A stretch of 9,490 nt of DNA from Gammaproteobacteria bacterium. GTDB taxonomy: Bacteria; Pseudomonadota; Gammaproteobacteria; Steroidobacterales; Steroidobacteraceae. The position numbers and the translations under genes are program-made. Each line of letters starts with the position of its first letter. The first letter of the stretch is position 1. The notes beneath the pieces are model-generated. The model ran no database searches. It was given only the letters and a program-made list of their open reading frames with translations, and was not told where the DNA came from. Positions 1 to 6,920 of the stretch are shown here, piece after piece. Location of the stretch: the NCBI GenBank assembly GCA_003162555.1, contig PMNQ01000249.1, positions 6,385-15,874 on the forward strand, in the 5' to 3' direction.

Positions 1-250
1 CGGCCGCCGGCCGCAGCAGCCCTTCCGTGGTATCGGCAAGCATGACGCTGCACAACATGCCATCCGCCCAGGTCTCGACGTAGGTCGCCAGTCCATCGAG
101 CAGGACGTTGAGCGGTGCGGCCGACCCGAGCAGCGCCAGCAGGCGGATCTGCGCGCCGAGCGAATCGGGTCCCACGCCGGACTTCGGCGCACGCCCGACG
201 ATGGCCTCGACCGAAGCGGACCATTCAGTTTTTTCAGCTCTGCGCGCCAT
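1..250 (-). CDS. N-terminal part of a probable GAF-domain sensor histidine kinase (partial, cut by window edge)
   Basis: Reading leftwards from an ATG at 248-250, the frame stays open to base 1 (83 codons). After a charged N-terminus (MARRAEKTEW), residues about 33-83 read like the start of a GAF domain: a Leu-rich helix, then LLDGLATYVETWADG, then CSVMLADTTEGLL, matching the helix-strand pattern that opens GAF domains in PAS/GAF sensor kinases. The kinase core would lie beyond the window and is not seen, so the kinase call rests on the GAF-like start and on context: the gene begins 4 nt after the stop of a NarL-type response regulator, an arrangement typical of a two-component operon. It could instead be a GAF-containing diguanylate cyclase or another sensor. 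No strong Shine-Dalgarno is visible, consistent with translational coupling to the regulator. Confidence 0.6.
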   Translation of the reverse strand, partial: MARRAEKTEWSASVEAIVGRAPKSGVGPDSLGAQIRLLALLGSAAPLNVLLDGLATYVETWADGMLCSVMLADTTEGLLRPAA

Positions 251-254
251 GTGA

Positions 255-896
255 CTATTCCGGCGCCGTCAGGCCGTGCTGCACGGCGAACTTGACCAGC
301 CCGGCGAGCTGATTGACCCGCAGTTTGTGCATCAGGCGGCTGCGGTAGCTATCGATGGTCTTGGGTGAGAGGTGCAGGAGCGCGCCGATCCTGGTGCTCG
401 AGTAACCATCCACGACCAGCCGCAGCACTTCGCGTTCGCGCTTGCTCAAGCTGTCCAGTACGCCGGGGCCGGTGCGCTCGCCGATGCCGTCGGCGACAAT
501 TTCAGCGACTTTCCGGCTCAGATACCGGCGCCCCTGCTCCAGCGCGCGCACGGCATCGATGATCTCGACGCTGGCCGATTCCTTCAGCAGGTAGCCGCGC
601 ACGCCGGCCTCCAGCGCCTCGAACACGTATTGGGCACTGGAATGCATGGTCAGCATGACGATGCCCACGTCGGGCAGCACGGCGCGGATCTCGCGCGCGG
701 CGTCGATGCCGTTCAGGTCCGGCATCGAGATATCCATGACCACCACGCGCGGCGCGAGCCGCAATACTTCGTTCACGGCGTCGCGGCCGTTTTCCGCCGT
801 GCCGACCACTTCCAGTCCGGCGTGCGCGTTCAGTAGCGACACCAGCCCATCGCGGACGATGGCGTGGTCATCTGCTACGAAAACTGTGGTCGACAT
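255..896 (-). CDS. LuxR/NarL-family two-component response regulator
   Basis: This 213-residue protein has the standard length and order of NarL/FixJ regulators. The receiver domain (about 4-120) shows the acidic pair D9-D10, the phosphoacceptor D55 in VVVMDISMPD, the switch threonine T83 in MLTMH, and K105 in YLLKES. A linker follows, then a LuxR-type helix-turn-helix (about 148-208) with LSKREREVLRLVVDGYSS and LSPKTIDSYRSRLMHKL. All phosphorylation residues are present, so it should be a working DNA-binding regulator. The target genes are unknown. The next gene starts 4 nt downstream and is probably the cognate sensor. In-frame ATG at 894-896 is the only plausible start because a stop lies seven codons upstream with no other start codon between. 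A GAGGA at 912-916 sits 15 nt from the ATG, a poor spacing. The gene is divergent from the STAS-like gene across a 185-bp region. Confidence 0.95.
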   Translation of the reverse strand: MSTTVFVADDHAIVRDGLVSLLNAHAGLEVVGTAENGRDAVNEVLRLAPRVVVMDISMPDLNGIDAAREIRAVLPDVGIVMLTMHSSAQYVFEALEAGVRGYLLKESASVEIIDAVRALEQGRRYLSRKVAEIVADGIGERTGPGVLDSLSKREREVLRLVVDGYSSTRIGALLHLSPKTIDSYRSRLMHKLRVNQLAGLVKFAVQHGLTAPE

Positions 897-956
897 GTAT
901 CGGGCAAGGCGTCCTCAAGAGGAACCTCCGGATAGTACACCGCGCGCGGGTCGTCA

Positions 957-966
957 TTGCATGCAA
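957..966. promoter_or_regulatory. 10-bp perfect palindrome upstream of the response regulator
   Basis: TTGCATGCAA is a perfect 10-bp palindrome about 60 bp upstream of the response-regulator ATG, in the divergent intergenic region. NarL-type dimers and other repressors bind short dyads, so it could be an operator, but a palindrome this short can occur by chance. No second copy was noticed in the window. Confidence 0.2.
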
Positions 967-1020
967 GAACTCCCTACACGCCAAGACCAACGTTCCCGGC
1001 ATCAACCACGACGGCAGGTG

Positions 1021-1051
1021 TTGAAACTTAGAGTGTGTCCAGATTTATACG
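1021..1051 (+). promoter_or_regulatory. candidate sigma70-type promoter for the STAS-like gene
   Basis: This is an AT-rich island in otherwise GC-rich DNA. TTGAAA at 1021-1026 matches five of six -35 bases. TATACG at 1046-1051 is the best -10, with a long 19-nt spacer; TTTATA at 1044-1049 gives the ideal 17-nt spacer but a poorer hexamer. The -10 ends about 30 nt before the ATG at 1082. A purine stretch AAGAGGT at 1063-1069 lies 12 nt upstream of that ATG and is the probable ribosome binding site. Nothing further was recognised in 897-1020 apart from the palindrome at 957-966 and a 5-bp inverted repeat TCCTC/GAGGA at 912-923. Confidence 0.35.
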
Positions 1052-1081
1052 ACAATTGAATCAAGAGGTTGGCGACTACAC

Positions 1082-1693
1082 ATGACCGCTGAGCGAGATG
1101 TATGGCTGGAAGGCGGCATTGTATGGGCGGCTCCCAACGGGAATCTGGCCGAAAACGCCAGCCGGGACCTGACCCAGCGGGCGCTGGCATTGGCTGAAGA
1201 GACGGCCAACTGGCGCATCCTGTTCGACTTCCGCCGCTCCAAGCTCACGCACGATGTGCTGGCGCTGAACCGCCAGGCCGAGCTGCTCAGCCAGCACGGA
1301 CTCCCGGCGATCGCGCGCACGGCCATGCTATGCCGGCATCGCTCCACCGACTCCCAGTTCTGGGAACGGGTGCTGACGCTGCGCGGACTCTTGGCGGCGA
1401 CCTTCACTGATGGCGAGGCGGCGATCGGCTGGTTGCGAGTCGAGCCGCACAGCGATGACGCCGCCCCGACGATCACGGATGCGGACACCCGCTCACCGGT
1501 GGATCTGGCCGCGGTAAAGCGCCAACTACGGCAGTTCACTGAGGAACGCAGGAACGCGCCGCGCGGCGAGGTTACGGCTGAATTCCAGGAGCTGATGGGA
1601 TACCTGCAGGCGCAGGCGGACTACCTGGGACTGGACGCGTTGCGCGAAATCGAACAGCAGCTGCGGGCCGCCGAACACCACACCGGCAAGTAG
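1082..1693 (+). CDS. unrecognised cytoplasmic protein with a possible SpoIIAA/STAS-like domain
   Basis: This is a 203-residue soluble protein with no signal peptide or membrane segment and no certain family. Residues about 7-118 have the rhythm of the SpoIIAA/STAS-like fold: an opening strand (WLEGGIVWAAPNG), a helix, then NWRILFDFRRS as the central strand, a helix (VLALNRQAELLSQHGL), a strand with ARTAMLC, and a closing FWERVLTLRGLLAATFTDGEAAIGWL. In that family this last stretch ends with a short-chain 'F.d...A..WL' pattern. Residues 140-203 look like charged helices. Such proteins often carry regulatory or anti-anti-sigma-like folds, but no phosphorylatable serine can be assigned here, so a partner-switch role is speculation. 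It is the only plus-strand gene. It is divergent from the response regulator, which may regulate it, and converges on the reductase gene with 10 bp between the stops. The start is fixed by the absence of in-frame starts just upstream. Confidence 0.75.
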   Translation: MTAERDVWLEGGIVWAAPNGNLAENASRDLTQRALALAEETANWRILFDFRRSKLTHDVLALNRQAELLSQHGLPAIARTAMLCRHRSTDSQFWERVLTLRGLLAATFTDGEAAIGWLRVEPHSDDAAPTITDADTRSPVDLAAVKRQLRQFTEERRNAPRGEVTAEFQELMGYLQAQADYLGLDALREIEQQLRAAEHHTGK

Positions 1694-1703
1694 CCTTAAG
1701 CGA

Positions 1704-2363
1704 TCAGGCCGGGCGCTCATGCCGCCGCGTCAGCACGACGTGGGTCGCGTTCGGCGTTGGCACATGTTCCGTGCGCTGCAGCCCCACCTTCGGCAGGTTG
1801 AGACCCGAAAACAGGTGCTCTCCCGAACCCAGCAATACCGGCGAGATGGCCAGGTGCATTTCATCGATGAGCCCTGCGGCCAGGTAGGCACGGATCGTGG
1901 CCACCCCGCCGCCGAGGCGCACGTCGAGCGCCCCGGCCGCCGCGCGCGCAGCCTGCAGCGCGGCGTGTATGCCGTCGGTCACGAAATGAAATGTCGTGCC
2001 GCCCCGCATGGTGATTGGCGCGCGCGGGTAATGCGTCAGCACGAACACCGGCGTGTGGTACGGCGGATTGTCGCCCCACCAGCCCTTCCAGTTTTCGTCC
2101 GGCCAGGGCCCGCGCACGGGACCAAACATGTTGCGTCCCAGGATCCAGGCACCGATGTTGCGGAAGCCGCGCGCGGCGAAATCATCGTCGATTCCGGTGG
2201 CGCCACCCTGGTCGCCAAACATCTGCCGGAAGGTGCGCGTGGTGAACGCCCAGTCGTGCAGGGCCATGCCACCCACGCCGAGGGGATGGTCAAGCGACTG
2301 GTCGGGGCCGGCTCCATACCCGTCGAGGGAAATACTGAAACTCTGAACGCGTAGCTTGCTCAT
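1704..2363 (-). CDS. dihydrofolate reductase / RibD C-terminal family protein
   Basis: This 219-residue protein belongs to the NADPH-dependent DHFR-like superfamily that includes the RibD reductase domain (YwjB/YyaP-type proteins). Landmarks are the N-terminal strand and loop VQSFSISLDGYGAG (residues 6-19), GFRNIGAWILGRNMFG (66-81), the mid-domain PVFVLTHYPR (105-114), FHFVTDGIHAAL (126-136), the glycine-rich cofactor loop VRLGGGVATIRAYLAAGLIDEMHL (148-171), and PVLLGSGEHLF (175-185). The spacing is complete, so the gene looks intact. Substrates of this branch are mostly unknown; a true folate or riboflavin role is not implied, since the deaminase half of RibD is absent. It is the last gene of the six-gene run, starting 9 nt after the antiporter stop with only a weak GGATAG-type ribosome site. 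No clear hairpin with a T-run follows it. Confidence 0.88.
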   Translation of the reverse strand: MSKLRVQSFSISLDGYGAGPDQSLDHPLGVGGMALHDWAFTTRTFRQMFGDQGGATGIDDDFAARGFRNIGAWILGRNMFGPVRGPWPDENWKGWWGDNPPYHTPVFVLTHYPRAPITMRGGTTFHFVTDGIHAALQAARAAAGALDVRLGGGVATIRAYLAAGLIDEMHLAISPVLLGSGEHLFSGLNLPKVGLQRTEHVPTPNATHVVLTRRHERPA

Positions 2364-2372
2364 CGCGCAAGG

Positions 2373-3599
2373 CTATCCGGGCGGGAGCGCGTTCGCCAGA
2401 CCGATCCGGCGCAGCAAAGGTTTGATGGTGAGTCCCTGCACCAGGAGCGTCAGCAGCACGACCCCGAAGGTCATGTGCAGGATCAGGTCGCGGTGCGCGA
2501 AATCGGCTGGCAAGGACAGCGCCAGCACCATCGACAGGCCGCCACGCAGTCCGCCCCAGGTCAGCACTGTCGCCCAGGACAAGGGCCAGCTTTCGTTGCC
2601 GGCGGCCCGCATCAGCGCGTACTTCGCGTACACGAACGCCGCCCGGGCCACGTTGATCGCGACCCAGCCGATCAGGATCTGCGGCAGGTAATGCGCCAGC
2701 GTGGCCAGGTTGATCTCGACACCCATGAGCAGGAACACGAAGCTGTTGAGCAGGAACGCGGCGTAGTCCCAGAAGGCATCGACGGCGGCGCGGGCCGCAT
2801 CGCCCATGCCGCGTTTGCCGTTGCGGGCGCCCCAGGTGCCCGTGATCATGCCCGCCACGACACAGGCGATCACGCCGGAGAGCCCGAGCAGTTCCGCGAC
2901 GATGAACGCACCGTAGGCGCTGAGCACAGTCAGCGTGATGCCGATCATCGGATCCTCCTGCGAGCGCAGCAGCGCTCCGACCGCGACGCCAACCACACCA
3001 CCCGCCACGGCAGCCAGGCCCGCTACGCGTACGAATTCCACCACGGCGCCGCCGGCGCTGAGCGGTGTGCCGCTCGCCATGGCCAACACGATGCCAAAGA
3101 TGACGATCGCAGTGCCGTCATTGAACAGCGACTCGGCTTCGACGATGACTGCCAGGCGCTTGTCGACGCCGAGTGTGCGGAAAATGGCCAACACGCTGAT
3201 TGGATCGGTGGCGGAGATCAGCGCGCCAAACACCAGCGCCTCGATATAGCTCAACGAGCCGGGCGACACCCAGTTGACTCCCCACCACACCAGTGCCGCG
3301 GTCAGGAAGGTCGCGACCACCAGCCCAGGCACCGCCAGCGTCATTATCGACAACCGCGCGCGCCAGAAATCGGCGAAGTGCATCTGGTAGGCGGCCTCGA
3401 ACAGGAGACCGGGCAGCACCACCAGGAACAGCAGTTCCTTCGACAGGTGCGGCCCGGAGTAGCGCAACAGGTTGCCGAGCAGGAGCCCCGCCAGCACCAG
3501 GCCGATCGCATAGGGCAGCCGCGCGCGGTTCGAGAGCACGGCGACCAGCGCGGCGGCAGCCAGCAGCAGCAACAGGCTCAACTCGGGGTGTGCGACCAC
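2373..3599 (-). CDS. CPA1-family Na+/H+ (cation/proton) antiporter
   Basis: This is a polytopic inner-membrane protein, hydrophobic along nearly its whole length, of about 408 residues from the GTG start used here. It has the CPA1/NhaP signatures: ALISATDPISVLAIFR, where the TDP turn crosses mid-membrane, and about 25 residues later VEAESLFNDGTAIVIFG with the Asn-Asp pair expected to bind Na+ and H+. A later WGGLRGGLSMVLALSLP carries the conserved arginine. It should exchange cytoplasmic Na+ (or K+) for H+. It stops soon after the transport core, with no cytoplasmic regulatory tail, unlike NhaP2 or eukaryotic NHEs. The frame also offers a TTG at 3612-3614, but the GTG at 3597-3599 has a GGGAGAG immediately upstream, so it is preferred. 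It begins 18 nt (or 3 nt for TTG) after the EAL gene stop, suggesting one transcript. Na+ export would complement the Na+-driven symporter two genes upstream. Confidence 0.93.
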   Translation of the reverse strand: MVAHPELSLLLLLAAAALVAVLSNRARLPYAIGLVLAGLLLGNLLRYSGPHLSKELLFLVVLPGLLFEAAYQMHFADFWRARLSIMTLAVPGLVVATFLTAALVWWGVNWVSPGSLSYIEALVFGALISATDPISVLAIFRTLGVDKRLAVIVEAESLFNDGTAIVIFGIVLAMASGTPLSAGGAVVEFVRVAGLAAVAGGVVGVAVGALLRSQEDPMIGITLTVLSAYGAFIVAELLGLSGVIACVVAGMITGTWGARNGKRGMGDAARAAVDAFWDYAAFLLNSFVFLLMGVEINLATLAHYLPQILIGWVAINVARAAFVYAKYALMRAAGNESWPLSWATVLTWGGLRGGLSMVLALSLPADFAHRDLILHMTFGVVLLTLLVQGLTIKPLLRRIGLANALPPG

Positions 3600-3602
3600 T
3601 GA

Positions 3603-3609
3603 CTCTCCC
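3603..3609 (-). promoter_or_regulatory. ribosome binding site supporting a GTG start for the antiporter
   Basis: On the minus strand GGGAGAG lies 3 nt (GGGAG core: 5 nt) before the GTG at 3597-3599. The upstream TTG at 3612-3614 has no purine-rich site at a proper distance. The difference is five N-terminal residues. Confidence 0.5.
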
Positions 3610-3617
3610 GCCAACCG

Positions 3618-5108
3618 CTATGACTTCGGTTGAGCTTCCTGCGGCTGCGCGAGTTCTGAAAGCGGCGCCGGCATGGAGAAACCGAATCCTTGCGAGAAGT
3701 CGACCTTGAGCGCGGTCAGCGCGCGCACATCGTCGCGCGATTCGATGGATTTGGCGCAGGTGTGCATGCCCAGCACGCAGGCCATCTGCGCCACGCCGGC
3801 AACGACTGCCTGGCGGCGCTTGTCGGCGCCGATGTCCGTAGTCAGGCGCGGATGCAGCTTGAGCATGCGCAAACCTTTCAGCGTCAGCAGCTCAACCTGT
3901 TCCGCACTCATGGAAAAATCATCCAGGATGATCGTGCAGCCGATGGCAGCGAGCAGTTGCGCAGCCTCCGCCGTGCGCTGAGGGCTCAGCGCGCTGCGCG
4001 CCGCGTCGAGTTCAAAGGCGATCATGCCGCGCGGCAAGTCGGCCTTGGTCATGCACAGATCGAGGAACTTGAAAAAATGCGGATCGACGAGCGCGGTGGG
4101 CGAAAGGTTCACCGACACGTTTATCGGATCCGTGCGCCACACAGACGGATTCCGCGCCAGCCACAACACCAGGTCGGTGATGACGCGCCGGTCGACCACC
4201 GAACCCAGGCCGTGCTTCGCCGCGGCCTCGATCATGGCCGTCGGCGCCTTCAAGCGGCCATGCTCCGAGCCGGTGCGCAGCAGGATCTCGTAGCGCCGGA
4301 TGCGGTTGCCCTCGGTCAGCGGTTCGAGTTGCTGCGTGTAGAGAATGATCGGCTGCGCGCGCAACGCCGCATAGTGGCGATCCAGCGCGGGGTCAATCGG
4401 GGCCGGAGCAGCTGCCGGCGAAGTGCTCGCTGCTGCGGGGACCGCGTCTGGTGCGAGAGTCAATTCGGGCGCTGCGGACGGCGCGATCACCGTGGTCTCC
4501 GTGGAGCTCACATACTCCACGGGCGACGCGGCCGCGGCTGCCACCGTCTCTGGCCCCAGAAGTTCGAGCGTCGCTGTCAGCTCCTCCTCAAGTGTCCTGT
4601 TCAGATCGGTGTTCGAATCGGTGGTGAGGACCATCCCCGGTGCGGGCAAATCCGGCAGCGCGCGCAAACGCAATTGGGTCGCCGACAGGTCGGCGTTCAA
4701 CCAGGCGCAGAAACGCTCGAGCGGCTCGCGCAGCAAACCGCTCGCGCCGCCAGAGGCGCCGAGCGTATCGGTCATCACCGCCTTGCGATCGACGATGATC
4801 ATCAGTACGCCCAATACCGAGCCGCCGCGCGCCGCGCGATAGGTCACCGCAACGCGGCCATCGCCCAGGTCGTGCTCGTAGCGCTCCGGCGCGCCCTCGC
4901 CCGCGAAGACCTCGAGCGATGCGCGCACCGCGTCGTGCTCGTCCGGACCCAGCACGCTCTCGTTGAGCCACAGCACGTCCGCGTGTTCATCATGGAGTGA
5001 GAGACTCCACACGCGTGCGGTCGTGACGGTCGCCAGCATCTGCCGCGCGATGCTCTCCAGCTCGGCGGAGCGCGGGTCGGGGACGGCGGCCGTGATCAGG
5101 GTGCTCAT
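3618..5108 (-). CDS. GAF-like plus degenerate EAL-domain protein, probably a non-catalytic c-di-GMP sensor
   Basis: This 496-residue cytoplasmic protein has three parts: a GAF-like N-terminal domain (about 12-155), an Ala/Pro/Thr-rich linker (about 185-240), and an EAL domain (about 250-485). EAL positions seen: E274 in YEILLR (normally EAL), N334 in SVNLSP, E366 in FELD, D396-D397 in ILDDFS, K417 and Q473 in QGFGF are kept. Lost are the second Glu of ExTE (A369), the Gly of DDFG (S399), the Asp of KxD (H419) and the first Glu of AEGVE (K453). By family knowledge (RocR-type enzymes) that last Glu is the general base, so hydrolysis of c-di-GMP is unlikely while ligand binding remains possible. 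No GGDEF domain is present. Its ATG overlaps the symporter stop as ATGA, implying coupled translation, and the antiporter follows closely, so a role in controlling this transport operon is a reasonable inference. It could instead retain weak activity or act only by protein contact. Confidence 0.88.
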   Translation of the reverse strand: MSTLITAAVPDPRSAELESIARQMLATVTTARVWSLSLHDEHADVLWLNESVLGPDEHDAVRASLEVFAGEGAPERYEHDLGDGRVAVTYRAARGGSVLGVLMIIVDRKAVMTDTLGASGGASGLLREPLERFCAWLNADLSATQLRLRALPDLPAPGMVLTTDSNTDLNRTLEEELTATLELLGPETVAAAAASPVEYVSSTETTVIAPSAAPELTLAPDAVPAAASTSPAAAPAPIDPALDRHYAALRAQPIILYTQQLEPLTEGNRIRRYEILLRTGSEHGRLKAPTAMIEAAAKHGLGSVVDRRVITDLVLWLARNPSVWRTDPINVSVNLSPTALVDPHFFKFLDLCMTKADLPRGMIAFELDAARSALSPQRTAEAAQLLAAIGCTIILDDFSMSAEQVELLTLKGLRMLKLHPRLTTDIGADKRRQAVVAGVAQMACVLGMHTCAKSIESRDDVRALTALKVDFSQGFGFSMPAPLSELAQPQEAQPKS

Positions 5109-6643
5109 GCCTCGCCCAGAATCATGCGCCGCTCCTTGGCCGCGTAGCCGGCGCTCGCTTCCGGCTCCGGCGCCAGGATCGAGACCACGATCGCGACGCA
5201 GAAAGCCAGCGGCATCGACACCAGCGCCGGGTTCTTCAGCGGGAACCAGGCATGTTCGTGGTGCAGGATGTCGATCTGCACGGTCGGCGAAAGGAAAATC
5301 AGCACCGCGGCCGTCACGGTGCCGGTGACAATCGCGGCCACCGCGCCCGCGGTCGTGAAGCGCTGCCAGTAGATCGACAGCAGCAGCGCTGGAAAATTGC
5401 CACTGGCCGCCAGCGCGAAGGCCAGTCCTACCATGAAAGCTACATTCTGGCCTTTAAACATCAGACCCAGGGTTACCGCCAATACGCCCAGTATGACGCT
5501 CGCAACCCGTGCGACCTTCAGTTGCTCATCATGCGGCGCCGTGCCCTTGCGCACCACGCTGACCCACAGGTCGTGCGAGAGCGCCGCCGCACCCGAGAGC
5601 GTCAGCCCGGCCACGACGGCGAGAATCGTCGCGAAGGCCACGGCTGCGATGAAACCGAGCAGCGCTTTGCCGCCCAGCACTTCCGCCAGCAGTGGCGCGG
5701 CCATGTTGCCGCCCTTGTCCACGGCGACGATCGCATCGTGCCCGACCAGCACCATGGCGCCAAAGCCCAGCACAAAGGTCAGCAGGTAAAAGCAACCGAT
5801 CAGGCCGGTGGCCCAGAACACGGACAGCCGCGCGGCGCGCGCATCGGGCACGGTGTAGAAACGCATGAGAATATGCGGCAGGCCCGCAGTGCCGAACATC
5901 AGCGCCAGGCCGAGCGACACGGCTTCCCAGGGTGAGGAAATCAACTTGCCCGGCGCCAGCACGCCGGCTCCATACCGATCAGCGGCGGCCGAAAACAATC
6001 GCAAAGGATTGAAGCCGAACTTCGCCAGCACCAGCACCGCGAGCAGCGCGGCGCCGCCGAGCAGGAGCGCGGCCTTGACGATCTGCACCCAGGTTGTGGC
6101 GATCATGCCGCCGAACAGCACATAGGCCAGCATCACCGCCCCGACGATGATGATCGCCGTCTCGTAGGACAGGCCGAACATCAGCTTGATCAGGTTGCCC
6201 GCGCCAACCATCTGCGCGATCAGGTACAGCGACACGACCGCGAGCGCGCCGATCGCGGCGGCGATACGTACGGGGCGTTGCCGCAGCCGGAAGGTGACTA
6301 CATCGGTAAATGTGTATCGGCCAAGGTTGCGTAAAGGCTCGGCGATAAGGAACAGCACCACGGGCCAGCCGACCAGCCATCCGGTCGAGTAGATCAGCCC
6401 ATCGAAGCCCGAAGTCGACACCAGCCCGGCGATGCCGAGAAAGCTCGCAGCGCTCATGTAGTCGCCGGCCAGCGCGAAGCCGTTCTGCCGGCCGGTGATG
6501 CGGCGACCGGCGGCAAAGAAATCCTCGGTGGTGCGCGTGTGGCGGGCGGCCCACCAGGTGATGCCCAGCGTCAGCGAGACGAACGCCAGGAAAAAACCGA
6601 TCGCGGTCGGATTGGGCGTTCCCAGCAGGCTGCTGCTGGTCAT
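5105..6643 (-). CDS. actP: ActP-type cation/acetate (short-chain carboxylate) symporter
   Basis: This 512-residue member of the sodium:solute symporter family is hydrophobic throughout. Signatures include [22 protein letters not shown] (about 37-58), [17 protein letters not shown] (58-74), [15 protein letters not shown] (102-116), [17 protein letters not shown] (136-152), and [19 protein letters not shown] in the middle of the protein. These are typical of ActP and related acetate/propionate/pyruvate transporters. It should take up acetate or similar carboxylates with Na+ or H+. It is somewhat shorter than E. coli ActP (549 residues), mainly because it lacks the N-terminal extension. Start: ATG at 6641-6643 with GGAAGG at 6654-6659 10 nt upstream. 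It follows the DUF485 gene by 3 nt, the usual yjcH-actP pairing, and its stop overlaps the EAL gene start. Exact substrate cannot be told from sequence; neighbouring mmsA makes propionate or related acids plausible. Confidence 0.92.
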   Translation of the reverse strand: MTSSSLLGTPNPTAIGFFLAFVSLTLGITWWAARHTRTTEDFFAAGRRITGRQNGFALAGDYMSAASFLGIAGLVSTSGFDGLIYSTGWLVGWPVVLFLIAEPLRNLGRYTFTDVVTFRLRQRPVRIAAAIGALAVVSLYLIAQMVGAGNLIKLMFGLSYETAIIIVGAVMLAYVLFGGMIATTWVQIVKAALLLGGAALLAVLVLAKFGFNPLRLFSAAADRYGAGVLAPGKLISSPWEAVSLGLALMFGTAGLPHILMRFYTVPDARAARLSVFWATGLIGCFYLLTFVLGFGAMVLVGHDAIVAVDKGGNMAAPLLAEVLGGKALLGFIAAVAFATILAVVAGLTLSGAAALSHDLWVSVVRKGTAPHDEQLKVARVASVILGVLAVTLGLMFKGQNVAFMVGLAFALAASGNFPALLLSIYWQRFTTAGAVAAIVTGTVTAAVLIFLSPTVQIDILHHEHAWFPLKNPALVSMPLAFCVAIVVSILAPEPEASAGYAAKERRMILGEA

Positions 6644-6646
6644 GCT

Positions 6647-6913
6647 CTAAGAACCTTCCGCGCGGATTTCGCTGACGCGCCGATCGAGGTGAGAATTTGC
6701 CCAGCGCACGTAGTACCAGGTGAGGATCCATGCGACCACGATGACCAGCGCGCCGAGCAGCACACCGAAGCTGAGACCGGGCGCGATGAGCGTGCCAAGC
6801 AGCGGCTTGTCGAAGGCGACCAGCAGCACGAAGCCGAAATACACCACGATCATGGCCGAGCTCAGGGTCGTGGCGATTCGCCAGCGCTGGCGGGACAGAA
6901 GACCGAGTGTCAT
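6647..6913 (-). CDS. DUF485 (YjcH-like) small membrane protein, partner of ActP
   Basis: This 88-residue protein has two hydrophobic segments, about 16-36 and 45-69, joined by the diagnostic AFDKPLLGTLIAPGLSFGV loop, and ends with ILTWYYVRWANSHLDRRV. That tail, with aromatic residues followed by Ala-Asn and Asp, is the hallmark of DUF485 inner-membrane proteins encoded just before actP-type symporters. Its precise role is unproven; it is usually taken to be an accessory of the transporter. It begins 7 nt after the mmsA stop and ends 3 nt before the actP ATG, so it is co-transcribed with both. The ribosome site before its ATG is weak (GTGGGC), suggesting translation is coupled to mmsA. Confidence 0.92.
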   Translation of the reverse strand: MTLGLLSRQRWRIATTLSSAMIVVYFGFVLLVAFDKPLLGTLIAPGLSFGVLLGALVIVVAWILTWYYVRWANSHLDRRVSEIRAEGS

Positions 6914-6920
6914 GCGCCCA

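Noticed and set aside
1694..1703. Bidirectional terminator between the convergent STAS-like and reductase genes
   Set aside because: The 10-bp gap holds only the CTTAAG palindrome; no stem with a T-tract is visible on either strand.
2475..3602. Long plus-strand open frame (375 codons) opposite the antiporter gene
   Set aside because: The translation is rich in His, Gln, Arg and Asp with no domain pattern, while the opposite strand encodes a clear CPA1 antiporter. It is a high-GC antisense shadow.
3690..5000. Plus-strand open frame of 436 codons opposite the EAL gene
   Set aside because: Arg/His/Gln-rich low-information translation; the minus strand holds a protein with recognisable GAF-like and EAL domains.
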